Part shown: piece by piece, positions 7,790 to 16,384 of the stretch
Layout of the letters: each line of letters starts with the position of its first letter
Numbering within the stretch: the first letter of the stretch is position 1
NCBI GenBank assembly: GCA_017616895.1
Contig: JAFZXE010000001.1
Coordinates: 1-36,641 of the forward strand
Reading direction: 5' to 3'
DNA length: 36,641 nucleotides
Source: Bacteroidales bacterium
Lineage (GTDB): Bacteria; Bacteroidota; Bacteroidia; Bacteroidales; P3
Notes under the pieces: model-generated
Seen by the model: the letters and a program-made list of their open reading frames with translations, nothing else
Told to the model about the DNA's origin: nothing
The model's database searches: none
Made by a program: the position numbers and the translations under genes

Positions 7790-9097
7790 ATGGAAAAAAA
7801 GCAAAAGTTTATAGTTCCGATAATTGTGATGATTTTCATATTCGCCATGATTTCATTCGTGACCAATATGGCTGCGCCATTCGGCAATATATGGAAGAAT
7901 CATTACGAGTGGGCAGGTATGCTTGGAAACCTTATGAACTTTCTGGCATACTTGATTATGGGCATCCCTGCAGGTAAGATGCTTTCCAAAATAGGCTATA
8001 AGCGTACGGCTCTCGTGGCTCTTGCCGTCGGTTTTATCGGTATGGTGGTGCAGTATCTCTCTAGTCTTGTCGGTGCCGACACCGCAACATTTTCGGTGAA
8101 CGGAGAGCCTGTGATGCTGAATTTCCTGATTTATTTGCTTGGCGCTTTCATTTGCGGTTTCTGTGTCTGTATGTTAAACACTGTGGTGAACCCAATGCTT
8201 AACACCCTCGGTGGAGGCGGCAATCGCGGCAACCAGCTCATACAGACTGGAGGAACGTTGAATTCGCTCACCGGTACGCTAACCCCGTTGCTGGTTGGTG
8301 CCATGATTGGCCAAGTGACCGACAGCACCGCTATGCGTGATGTTTCGCCGTTGCTTTTTATTGCGATGGGAGTGTTCGCTGTGGCGTTTGTCATAATATT
8401 CTGTGTTAATATTCCAGAGCCGAACCTCAACCGCGCGAAGAGTGACAGCAAGGATAAGTACAGTGCATGGAGTTTTCGCCATCTTGTGCTTGGAGTTGTC
8501 GCGATATTCTTTTATGTCGGCACCGAGGTTGGCATACCGGCCGAACTGAACTTTTACCTTACCGATATCGACGGTAAAGGCACGGGCGCAGCCATCGGAG
8601 GTGCGATAGCAGCAGTCTATTGGCTGCTTATGATGGTTGGCCGTGCTGCCAGCACCGCTATAAGCGGAAAAGTCTCCACGCGTACACAGCTTACCTTTGT
8701 GGCTACGCTTGCAATAGTGTTCGTTGTGGTAGCCATATTCCTCCCGTCTAGCATCCGTGTCTCGATGCCTGGCTACAGCGTTGCCGACGGATTTAAGATG
8801 TTCAGCGTGCCTGTCAGTGCACTGTTCCTTGTGCTGTGCGGTCTCTGCACATCGCTTATGTGGGGCGGCATTTTCAACCTCTCGGTCGAGGGGCTAGGCA
8901 AATACACTGAGCAGGCTTCGGGCATATTCATGATGATGGTTGTGGGTGGCGGTGTGATGCCGTTCATCCAAGACCAGATTGCACGTGTGACAACATATAT
9001 GACCAGCTATTGGCTGGTGGTAGCCATGCTGGCCTACATACTCTTCTATGCCCTCATAGGCAGTAAAAATGTTAATAAAGATATACCTGTTGAGTGA
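7790..9097 (+). CDS. MFS sugar transporter, FHS (fucose/glucose-galactose permease-like) family
   Basis: Predicted inner-membrane sugar:proton symporter. The 435-residue product is almost entirely hydrophobic, with about twelve predicted membrane helices. The loop after helix 2 reads GIPAGKMLSKIGYKRT, the MFS loop motif in the form typical of FucP-like permeases. The middle contains NPMLNTLGGGGNRGNQLIQTGG compressed to its core NRGNQLIQ, matching the conserved FHS helix 4-5 region, and the second half carries GRAASTAISGKVSTR. The true substrate cannot be told from sequence; fucose, glucose, galactose and N-acetylglucosamine transporters share these motifs. It has its own promoter. The next gene starts 51 bases downstream with no terminator between, so read-through is possible. 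Confidence 0.85.
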   Translation: MEKKQKFIVPIIVMIFIFAMISFVTNMAAPFGNIWKNHYEWAGMLGNLMNFLAYLIMGIPAGKMLSKIGYKRTALVALAVGFIGMVVQYLSSLVGADTATFSVNGEPVMLNFLIYLLGAFICGFCVCMLNTVVNPMLNTLGGGGNRGNQLIQTGGTLNSLTGTLTPLLVGAMIGQVTDSTAMRDVSPLLFIAMGVFAVAFVIIFCVNIPEPNLNRAKSDSKDKYSAWSFRHLVLGVVAIFFYVGTEVGIPAELNFYLTDIDGKGTGAAIGGAIAAVYWLLMMVGRAASTAISGKVSTRTQLTFVATLAIVFVVVAIFLPSSIRVSMPGYSVADGFKMFSVPVSALFLVLCGLCTSLMWGGIFNLSVEGLGKYTEQASGIFMMMVVGGGVMPFIQDQIARVTTYMTSYWLVVAMLAYILFYALIGSKNVNKDIPVE

Positions 9098-9148
9098 TAA
9101 TAACGCAACAGTGATTAAAATACATCAGAATTACATACTTCAATTGAT

Positions 9149-11851
9149 ATGGTAAAAAGGTTAACATCGTTGTTGTTTTTGATAGCGGCACTGCAATTTG
9201 TGGCGCAGGCACAGTATGGTACGATAGTGAATCTTAACGCTGCGACTAATGGCACTTCTGGTCAAATGGCAGGAGGAGACCAAGGTTACTACCTGCGTGA
9301 TGATGATTCTGGTCCAAATAATTCTTATTCACCGGGTATTGACTATACATTCACGGTGTATGGGTCGTGTACATCCCCGGAAGTTATGTCAATATACGTT
9401 GAAGTATTTGACATAGACCCGTCAGATACGGTGTTTATATACGATGGACCTTCGACGACATATCCGATTATAGTTGCTGCAAACAATGATAACAATATCC
9501 TTTCATACAATTTCTATGTCAGTTCCCGTAATGGTTACAACGCCCTTACTGTGCGTATAAAGTCAAACAATGACAGTAATGTGGGCCAGGGTTTCTCGTT
9601 CCTATTCAGGTGTGCAGTTCCATGTGAGTATTCTACACCAATAATTGAGGATGAATTCAACAGGGTGGTAGATGGACAGATTGTCGGAACTGGGAGTTTG
9701 CGTAATATTGTACAGTATGACACCTCGATAACCTTTGTCAATGGAGAACCAGTAGAAACAATTCATGAAACTCGCTTTATGGCGGCTGAAATATGTGAAG
9801 GAGAGTGCATACAATTGAAAGGGCATGGAGTATATGGCAATAGTACTGGTACATACACTCCAACCGATGCAACCACAACGTTTTACTGGTCTTTTGGAGC
9901 AGGAACTCCGCAGGAGGGCGTTGGGTTGACAACAACAAGAACCGTATGTTATAATGAGGCAACATGTTACTATGTCACGCTAAGTCTTGTTGATGAAAAT
10001 ACCTGTGCCTCCAATGGTACTGCAACGATGTATGTGCGTATTGCCCCTAATCCTATCAAAACACTAGGTGATTTGGAAACGGTGTGTGCCAATGACTCGG
10101 TATTGGTTTCTGTCGGATTTGACGAGACTTCAATAGTGACGATGGACCACATCTATATAGAGAATACCCGTACACGTGTAAACAATACCAAGACGTTTAT
10201 TCCCGACGGTCCCAACTGTCCGACCCCGTGTTATGAGGCACCAGTTGTGTTCGATGAGTTTCCAGCAGGAACTGCTATAACCTCTGCCGGTGAGATTTGT
10301 TCGGTTTGTATCAATTATGAACACGAATTTATGGGTGACTATCGTCTTCAGATAGTATGTCCCAATGGACAGACGGCTATTTTGAAATATGCAGATGATA
10401 TGTATGATCCGTTGTGGACATCGTCGGTCCCTGATGGTGCTTATGGTGGTAGTGGTACGTACACAGGTTTCCCGTATGGTGGTTCTTCACATCATACCTA
10501 TGACGGTAGTGGTAGTGGTGTTTGCGATTCTGTGTTCAATGTCTATGGTGACGGATTGGATTATTGCTTCAGCCGTAATGGAAACTATACACTTGTTGAT
10601 GGTTATCCAGCCGATGACAATACGACTTTGTCATCACACTATATAGCTAATACGAATACCCAATATCAGATAACAGTCAACCATAGGTACCAGACAATCC
10701 CGCGTCCGTATGCTCATGCGGGAACTAGTTGTGGAACACTTTCGGTGACTACCAAGAAACCGAGTAATCGTGAAAGTAAAAGTGACTACTATATGCCTGC
10801 AGACGACTTTACAACTCTTGTCGGCTGTCCGTTGAATGGCGAATGGAAAGTGCGTGTGTGCGACTTCTGGGGTTCGGATAATGGTTGGGTGTTTAGTTGG
10901 TCGATGGACCTTTGCAATGCTCAAACCGATAGTTATAATTGTTTTTATGATGTAAAGGTTGACTCTTTCCAATGGGCAGCAGACCCACGTCAGAGCGACA
11001 TATATCGTGGCGAATATCGCGGTCTGCATATATTCCCGGTTGAAGGAGATGATTTTTCCAGATATGTCTCAACGTTGGATACGAGTGGGTCTTTTGACCT
11101 CTACCTTACTGCTATCGATGACTTTGGTTGCCACTGGGATACAAGTATGGTGTTTACCTCCAACCCTCTGCCTCATACGGTGGCGATAGTTAACAAATGC
11201 CCCGAAGAGGAATATACTTGGGTTGACGGGAATACATATATAGTTCCTCCTACGCCACGTCCGGAGTGGATATTCCCGGCTCAAACGGGATGTGATAGCA
11301 TTGTGGCGCTGCAGATTGTCAATGATATAATTCCCGAGGCTCGCATTTCTGTTGTACCGTCATACGTCTCGTATGACAACCATGAGGTGACACTATACGA
11401 TGTTTCCACCAGTGGAACAAACCGCACGTGGTACTTTAATGGAGAGACTAGTAACGAGGCTATTGCAACATTCGACTATCCTATAGATAAAGACTCGCTT
11501 AGGGTCATGTTGGTAGAATCCAGTCAATTCAATTGCCCCGATACTGCATACGTGACCATCCCGATGGACAAGACATTGATTTTCGTGCCGACGGCATTCA
11601 CTCCCGATCGTGACGACAACGCCCTGTTCTTTGTAAAGGGCAATAATATCCTTGATGATGTTCAGGTATATATCTACAACCGTATGGGGGCGTTGGTGTC
11701 GTCGTGGGTAGGCTTCGAGGGCAGCTGGGATGGGCATCACGGCGGCAAACGCTGTGCGGGTGGTGTATATACATGGGTGATTAAGTACCATTCGTCGTTT
11801 GAACCCAGTCGCTGGCACTATAAGACGGGTACTGTGTCGTTGTTGCGCTGA
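9149..11851 (+). CDS. T9SS-exported surface protein with CUB-like, PKD-like and P-domain regions and a type B sorting domain
   Basis: A 900-residue exported protein. A signal peptide (SLLFLIAALQFVAQAQ) ends near residue 21. Residues about 22-155 look like a CUB fold (paired Cys, DTVFIYDGPS). About 190-300 resembles a PKD domain (FYWSFGAGTP, YYVTLSLVDENTC). About 330-590 resembles a proprotein-convertase P-domain (CSVCINYEHEFMGDYRLQI ... GCPLNGEWKVRVCDFWGSDNGWVFSW). The last 90 residues are a clear T9SS type B (gliding-motility-type) sorting domain: FVPTAFTPDRDDNALFF, VYIYNRMGALV, WDGHHGGKRCAGGVYTWVIKY and the KTGTVSLLR end. It is therefore expected on the cell surface or released. No catalytic motif is seen; binding or adhesion is a guess. 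An intrinsic terminator follows. Confidence 0.88.
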   Translation: MVKRLTSLLFLIAALQFVAQAQYGTIVNLNAATNGTSGQMAGGDQGYYLRDDDSGPNNSYSPGIDYTFTVYGSCTSPEVMSIYVEVFDIDPSDTVFIYDGPSTTYPIIVAANNDNNILSYNFYVSSRNGYNALTVRIKSNNDSNVGQGFSFLFRCAVPCEYSTPIIEDEFNRVVDGQIVGTGSLRNIVQYDTSITFVNGEPVETIHETRFMAAEICEGECIQLKGHGVYGNSTGTYTPTDATTTFYWSFGAGTPQEGVGLTTTRTVCYNEATCYYVTLSLVDENTCASNGTATMYVRIAPNPIKTLGDLETVCANDSVLVSVGFDETSIVTMDHIYIENTRTRVNNTKTFIPDGPNCPTPCYEAPVVFDEFPAGTAITSAGEICSVCINYEHEFMGDYRLQIVCPNGQTAILKYADDMYDPLWTSSVPDGAYGGSGTYTGFPYGGSSHHTYDGSGSGVCDSVFNVYGDGLDYCFSRNGNYTLVDGYPADDNTTLSSHYIANTNTQYQITVNHRYQTIPRPYAHAGTSCGTLSVTTKKPSNRESKSDYYMPADDFTTLVGCPLNGEWKVRVCDFWGSDNGWVFSWSMDLCNAQTDSYNCFYDVKVDSFQWAADPRQSDIYRGEYRGLHIFPVEGDDFSRYVSTLDTSGSFDLYLTAIDDFGCHWDTSMVFTSNPLPHTVAIVNKCPEEEYTWVDGNTYIVPPTPRPEWIFPAQTGCDSIVALQIVNDIIPEARISVVPSYVSYDNHEVTLYDVSTSGTNRTWYFNGETSNEAIATFDYPIDKDSLRVMLVESSQFNCPDTAYVTIPMDKTLIFVPTAFTPDRDDNALFFVKGNNILDDVQVYIYNRMGALVSSWVGFEGSWDGHHGGKRCAGGVYTWVIKYHSSFEPSRWHYKTGTVSLLR

Positions 11852-11871
11852 CGAAATATATAATACTGCTA

Positions 11872-11912
11872 AAAGGGGCGTTCATTTACGTGATTGCCCC
11901 TTTATTTATTAT
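11872..11912 (+). terminator. Intrinsic terminator after the T9SS type B protein
   Basis: An 8-bp stem AAAGGGGC (11872-11879) pairs with GCCCCTTT (11896-11903) around a 16-base loop and is followed by ATTTATTAT. It lies 20 bases after the stop codon. Confidence 0.8.
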
Positions 11913-12027
11913 AAAAACAGCTGTTTTAAGCTTGCTTTAGGTCAATTATTACAGATATGCCAGTTTTGTAAGCGCTTTTGCTACAGGATTATATGTAGAA
12001 TTGTATATGGCATTGAAAAAAAATGTG

Positions 12028-12035
12028 TAACTTTG
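12028..12035 (+). promoter_or_regulatory. Promoter -7 element immediately before recX
   Basis: TAACTTTG matches TAnnTTTG exactly and ends only 8 bases before the recX ATG at 12044. Transcription would begin at about 12041-12043, giving a nearly leaderless mRNA if the ATG is the true start. Confidence 0.65.
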
Positions 12036-12043
12036 CAATCCTT

Positions 12044-12511
12044 ATGAAAATTGACGCAACAGAACAAATCTATCTAGAAAAGGCTCAGCAGTTTTGCGCA
12101 GCCGACGAGCAGTGCTCGGCCTCAGTAATGAGAAAGTTGGCCGATTGGGGATGCCCCCTTACTTCGGCTCCGAAAATTGTGGATGTGTTAACCTCAACGG
12201 GTTACATCGACGAGAACCGTTATGTGTGCCGTTACTGCGAGAGCAAGGCTTTCCACCAGAAGTGGGGCCGTATTAAAATAACCTCGATGCTACGCCAGAA
12301 GCACATTCCGGGAGATGTGATTTCCAAGGGAATCAAGACCATCAACGAGGAGGAGTACAGGAAGGTGCTCTGCGAGGTGGCTGCTACGAAATGGGCGACT
12401 TATACCGACGACGACAACGAGCGAAACGTCAGCCGACTGACTGCGTTTCTCCTTTCGCGTGGCTATGAAATTGAAATTATCAAGGAAATAACAAAAGACT
12501 TCATAGAATGA
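12044..12511 (+). CDS. recX: RecX family regulatory protein
   Basis: RecX proteins bind RecA filaments and limit recombinase activity. The 155-residue product fits the family in size and pattern: three helical modules with CSASVMRKLADWGCP, VDVLTSTGYIDENRYVCRYCESKAF and HQKWGRIKITSMLRQKHIP, where the paired YIDENRY and KWGRIKI segments are typical of RecX. I chose ATG 12044 (MKIDATEQIYLEKA) over a GTG at 12023, because the latter overlaps the -7 promoter element and would lie before the predicted transcription start. The stop codon overlaps the next ATG by 4 bases, so translation of the DUF3078 gene is probably coupled. recA is not in the window. Confidence 0.82.
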   Translation: MKIDATEQIYLEKAQQFCAADEQCSASVMRKLADWGCPLTSAPKIVDVLTSTGYIDENRYVCRYCESKAFHQKWGRIKITSMLRQKHIPGDVISKGIKTINEEEYRKVLCEVAATKWATYTDDDNERNVSRLTAFLLSRGYEIEIIKEITKDFIE

Positions 12512-13656
12512 AAAAGATTGTTTTAGCATCATTGCTGATGTTTGCGGTGTCGATGCCGCTTTATGCACAGGAAGAAATAGACGAGCAGCCTGCACAGGAA
12601 GCCACCGAGCAGGTGACCGAAGAGACTGCGGCAGCGGAGGAACAGCCATCTGAAGAGGTTGCGGCAAAGCCTAAGGGTACGTGGACGACGTCTTCTACGC
12701 CAGCGTTGAAAATCGACGAGGCCTACTATAACAACTGGTCGGCAGCAGGCAACTCACAGTTGGCTATCACGGCCGCTTTCAACGGCACATATAAATATAC
12801 CAATGGCAAGGACTTTTGGGATAATATCATTGACCTCGCGTTCGGTATCCACTGGCAGGACTTGGACGGTAAGAACACGCCGTTGCTTGAGAGTCTGCGC
12901 AAGAACGAGGACAAGATTGACCTCACCAGCACCTACTCGCGTGCGTTGAAAGGTGCTTGGAACGTGAACGCGATGGCCAACTTCAAGACTCAGTTCTACA
13001 AAGGATATCAGTATGGCGAGGACACGGCTCTGATTTCTAACTTCATGGCGCCGGCCTATTTGACCACATCCCTCGGTTTTGAGTACAAGAAAGAGTGGTG
13101 GAACGTGTCGCTCTCGTTCTTGACTGGCAGAACGACATTTGTATGCTCCGACTCGCTGATAAAGAACGGTTATAACTACGGAGTTATCCAGGATACCGAC
13201 TTTCTCAAAACGGGTCATTACAGGCATGCTTACTTCGGACTCGGTTCGTATGTGAAGTTCTACATGAAAAAAGACATAGCGAAGAATCTGAACCTGTATG
13301 TTAGAGCAGAACTTTTCTATGACTATATGAAGCGCAGCAACCTGCAGCGAGAGGCAACTACCCGTCTGGAGTTGGAACACAATGGCTATGCCGATTGGAA
13401 CTATGGCAAGAAGTTAGGCTACTGTCTGTATCATGAGATGGATTTCGACCTCGAGGTGAAGTTGGAGTACCGTTTCAGCTCGTGGTTGGCTGCCTATGCG
13501 GGATTCCAGATGAGATATGACAGCGACTTCCGCTCGCCATCGGAGACTTATCCGGGATTCAGCGTGACAAATAAAGGAGCTATGGGTGCCTTACAGTTCT
13601 TCCAGACGGCAGGATTGCAGGTCTATTTCAACTGGAAGACTCCGAAAGAGGCCTAA
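12508..13656 (+). CDS. DUF3078 outer-membrane beta-barrel-like protein
   Basis: A 382-residue exported protein of the DUF3078 family, which is found almost only in Bacteroidota and is of unknown function. A signal peptide (MKKIVLASLLMFAVSMPLYAQ) is followed by an acidic, low-complexity Glu/Ala/Gln stretch (residues about 22-55), then alternating beta strands with aromatic girdle residues (YYNNWSAAGNSQLAITAAFN, IHWQDLDGKN, FSSWLAAYAGFQMRYDSDF). The pattern and the final aromatic strand (LQVYFNWKTP) suggest an outer-membrane barrel. It overlaps recX by 4 bases (ATGA) and so is expected to be in the same mRNA. No terminator is visible in the 63 bases before the next gene. Confidence 0.82.
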   Translation: MKKIVLASLLMFAVSMPLYAQEEIDEQPAQEATEQVTEETAAAEEQPSEEVAAKPKGTWTTSSTPALKIDEAYYNNWSAAGNSQLAITAAFNGTYKYTNGKDFWDNIIDLAFGIHWQDLDGKNTPLLESLRKNEDKIDLTSTYSRALKGAWNVNAMANFKTQFYKGYQYGEDTALISNFMAPAYLTTSLGFEYKKEWWNVSLSFLTGRTTFVCSDSLIKNGYNYGVIQDTDFLKTGHYRHAYFGLGSYVKFYMKKDIAKNLNLYVRAELFYDYMKRSNLQREATTRLELEHNGYADWNYGKKLGYCLYHEMDFDLEVKLEYRFSSWLAAYAGFQMRYDSDFRSPSETYPGFSVTNKGAMGALQFFQTAGLQVYFNWKTPKEA

Positions 13657-13719
13657 CGCTTTGTCAATAATAAACACGTTGTCGGTTTAACATTTTATCA
13701 ATAAACCATCTGGCAGAAA

Positions 13720-14490
13720 ATGTCGAGTCCGATAGTCACACTGACAACCGACTGGGGCGATAGCAGTTTTTTTGCCGGAATGGTCAAAGGACGGCTCTAC
13801 TCCGCCATTCCAGATGTTAGGGTTATCGATATCACACATTCCCTCAAGCCTTATGATTTGGCGGGTGCGGCATTTGTGATACGGAATGCCTGCATGGGCT
13901 TTCCGGCCGGCACGGTCCATATCATAGACATCCTGTCTGAGGAGAAAGAGGGTGAGGGCTTCCTTGTGGTTCAATACAACTCCCAATACTACCTGTGTAC
14001 GAATAACGGCCTGCCATATATCCTCTTTGGCGACACCTACCAGCAGGCGGTGGAACTGACCGCATATTGGACTTCGAAGTTTTACAATTTCGCCGCCTAT
14101 GAAATCTTTTGTCAGTCGGCAAAAAGTATTTTGTCGGGTACGCCGATTTCAGAACTGGGACGTGATACCGTCCTTGTCGAGCGTCGTCTGCTGCGGTATA
14201 TGGTCAACGGCGACGTCATCAAAACCCATGTATGTCACATCGATACATACGGCAACGCATATCTCGACATCCGCTATGACGAGTTAATGGAGATACTCCA
14301 AATGCGTTCTTTCGACTTGGGCATCCGTGGTGTCCATATCAACGAAATCAAGACGTCCTATGCCGAATGTACTCAGTCGGCGCTTACTGTCTCGCAGTCG
14401 GGCTATATGGAGTTGGCTCTCTATAAGAACCACGCTGCCAATATGCTGGGAGTGAGTGTCGGCGACATTTTGGACATCAAGATAAAATAA
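13720..14490 (+). CDS. SAM hydroxide adenosyltransferase-like protein (DUF62 / chlorinase-fluorinase superfamily), divergent
   Basis: The superfamily cleaves S-adenosylmethionine with water, or in rare members with halide, giving adenosine or a 5'-haloadenosine plus methionine. The 256-residue product has the expected opening VTLTTDWGDSSFFAGMVKG, the VIDITHSLKPYDLAGAAFVI segment and FPAGTVHIID. The canonical DPGVGxxR loop that should follow is replaced by ILSEEKEGE, and PDNG by TNNG, so the usual catalytic Arg is missing; Asp11 and Asp70 remain. My recollection is that Bacteroidota carry a subfamily with this loop altered, so this is probably lineage-wide rather than decay. It starts 63 bases after the DUF3078 stop and 29 bases before sufC. 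The enzymatic reaction is uncertain. Confidence 0.78.
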   Translation: MSSPIVTLTTDWGDSSFFAGMVKGRLYSAIPDVRVIDITHSLKPYDLAGAAFVIRNACMGFPAGTVHIIDILSEEKEGEGFLVVQYNSQYYLCTNNGLPYILFGDTYQQAVELTAYWTSKFYNFAAYEIFCQSAKSILSGTPISELGRDTVLVERRLLRYMVNGDVIKTHVCHIDTYGNAYLDIRYDELMEILQMRSFDLGIRGVHINEIKTSYAECTQSALTVSQSGYMELALYKNHAANMLGVSVGDILDIKIK

Positions 14491-14519
14491 GATTTAAAAT
14501 AAAACCATAGCAATTTATT

Positions 14520-15278
14520 ATGTCACTGCTTTCAATACGCGACCTTCACGCCGGGATTGGCGACATGGAGATACTGAAAGGCATAAACCTTGAAATCAAT
14601 GCAGGCGAGGTGCACTCTATAATGGGACCCAACGGCAATGGCAAGAGCACCCTTGCTGGTGTCATCGCGGGCAATCCCAAGTACCACGTCACGGCTGGAG
14701 AGGTGTTATATAATGGAAAGAACATATTAGACCTGCCTGTTGAGGTTCGTGCCGCCGAGGGCATCTTCCTCGGATTCCAATATCCGGTCGAGATACCTGG
14801 TGTCAGCATCGCCAACTTTATGCGCACAGCTGTCAACGAGCAGCGCAAATACCGTGGCCTCGACCCGCTTAGCGGCAGCGAGTTTCTCAAGCTTATGGAA
14901 GAGAAGAAGAAGGTTGTCGAGATGACAGCTTCGCTGGCCAACCGCTCGGTCAACGAGGGTTTCTCGGGAGGTGAGAAGAAAAAGAACGAAATCTTCCAGA
15001 TGGCTATGCTCAACCCCACGCTCTCCATCCTTGACGAGACCGACTCGGGGCTCGACATCGACGCACTACGCATAGTTGCCTCCGGGGTTAACAAACTCCG
15101 TTCAAAAGATAACGCCACAATCGTCATCACCCACTACCAGCGCCTGCTCGACTATATAGTGCCCGATTTCGTGCATATACTCTACGAGGGTCGTATCGTT
15201 AAGACAGGACCGAAGGAGTTGGCCCTTGAACTGGAACAGAAAGGTTACGAATGGATTAAGAAAGAACTCGAACAATGA
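14520..15278 (+). CDS. sufC: Fe-S cluster assembly ATPase SufC
   Basis: Cytosolic ABC-type ATPase that energises the SufBCD scaffold for iron-sulfur cluster assembly. The 252-residue product has Walker [10 protein letters not shown] (36-44), the Q-loop [10 protein letters not shown] (85-94), the SufC-type signature [10 protein letters not shown] (148-157), Walker [13 protein letters not shown] (168-179) and the H-loop histidine in [11 protein letters not shown] (His205). This signature and the DETDSGLD box separate SufC from transport ATPases. Its stop overlaps the sufD start by 4 bases (ATGA). sufB, which usually sits directly upstream, is not here; the upstream gene is the DUF62-like gene. 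Confidence 0.95.
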   Translation: MSLLSIRDLHAGIGDMEILKGINLEINAGEVHSIMGPNGNGKSTLAGVIAGNPKYHVTAGEVLYNGKNILDLPVEVRAAEGIFLGFQYPVEIPGVSIANFMRTAVNEQRKYRGLDPLSGSEFLKLMEEKKKVVEMTASLANRSVNEGFSGGEKKKNEIFQMAMLNPTLSILDETDSGLDIDALRIVASGVNKLRSKDNATIVITHYQRLLDYIVPDFVHILYEGRIVKTGPKELALELEQKGYEWIKKELEQ

Positions 15279-16381
15279 TACGCAAAGATGTATTGCCTGA
15301 AGCACTTAAGGGCGTTGATTTTTCCGAATTCTGGAACGATGACTTGATTCGACCCGTATCCAGAGCGGATACAGACATCCATTGTTCGTGCAATATCCCC
15401 AATTTGGACACCGAGAAACGCACCATCGTTAACGGCTTTGGCGATGGTTTGGACATCAGGGTGGGGGAGGGTCAGATATTCGAACGACCTATTCAGATTC
15501 AGTCTGTCGTTAAAACCGAATACAAGTCGCTGATAGAACTCCACAACTCCATTACTGTCGCAACCGGTGCTAAAGTCAAGATTATCCATTGCGACGACAC
15601 CATCGGCGACACACGCTCTCTCAGCAACAACGAGACCCATATTGAGATAGGCGAAGGGGCAGTGGTCGAATACTACAAGTTACAGAACATCAACAACCGT
15701 TCGGGTCTAATCAACAAGACCTATATAACCATGGCCGAGGGCTCTACGTTGCGAACGAACTGCATCACTCTCAACGGCGGACATATCTATAACCATTGCG
15801 AGGTACGTATGCAGGGACCGCACTGCGAACTCAATGCCGACGGTCTCTACCTTATCGATAGCGACCAGCGTTGCGATAACTATATATTCGTCCAGCACGA
15901 CGCACCCCATTGCACAAGCCATGAACTGTACAAAGGCATCCTCGACGACCAGGCTCGTGCCAGCTTCAACGGTCACGTGCTGGTTATGGACGGTGCCGAA
16001 AAGACTGAGGCCTACCAGACCAATCGCAATATACTCCTTACCGACAAGGCGCACATAGAGACCAAGCCCTTCCTCGAAATCTACAATGACGACGTCAAGT
16101 GTTCTCATGGCAGCACTGTCGGTCAACTCGACGAGCAAGCGCTTTTTTACATGCGTTCGCGCGGCATCAGCGAGCGTGTGGCCGTCACAATGCTCTCCTA
16201 CGCTTTCTGCGACGAGGTGATCCGTTCCATCGGAATCCCCGAGTTGCGGCAAGCAATAGAGGACATGGTGAAGAAACGTCTTCATGGAGAACTGCTCCCG
16301 TGTGGCAACTGTGCCATTCCTTGCAGCACGCCGTGCAACGGCTCCGAGGCGCACTTCGACATAGACATCTCAAAACTCTGA
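15275..16381 (+). CDS. sufD: Fe-S cluster assembly protein SufD
   Basis: Partner of SufB and SufC in the iron-sulfur scaffold. The 368-residue product has a short N-terminal region and then the parallel beta-helix core of the SufBD family, with the conserved segments [46 protein letters not shown] (key parts: [14 protein letters not shown]) and [25 protein letters not shown] (key parts: [11 protein letters not shown]), then the C-terminal helical domain [14 protein letters not shown]. The Cys and His in KCSHG correspond to the metal-site region of the family. It overlaps sufC by 4 bases and the next ATG follows three bases after its stop. The C-terminus carries an unusual Cys cluster ([12 protein letters not shown]). 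Confidence 0.93.
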   Translation: MIRKDVLPEALKGVDFSEFWNDDLIRPVSRADTDIHCSCNIPNLDTEKRTIVNGFGDGLDIRVGEGQIFERPIQIQSVVKTEYKSLIELHNSITVATGAKVKIIHCDDTIGDTRSLSNNETHIEIGEGAVVEYYKLQNINNRSGLINKTYITMAEGSTLRTNCITLNGGHIYNHCEVRMQGPHCELNADGLYLIDSDQRCDNYIFVQHDAPHCTSHELYKGILDDQARASFNGHVLVMDGAEKTEAYQTNRNILLTDKAHIETKPFLEIYNDDVKCSHGSTVGQLDEQALFYMRSRGISERVAVTMLSYAFCDEVIRSIGIPELRQAIEDMVKKRLHGELLPCGNCAIPCSTPCNGSEAHFDIDISKL

Positions 16382-16384
16382 CAG

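Noticed and set aside
9098-13719. dif/XerCD site to support a replication terminus
   Set aside because: No sequence resembling the 28-bp dif consensus was found by eye in the spacers near the skew change; the terminus idea rests on skew only.
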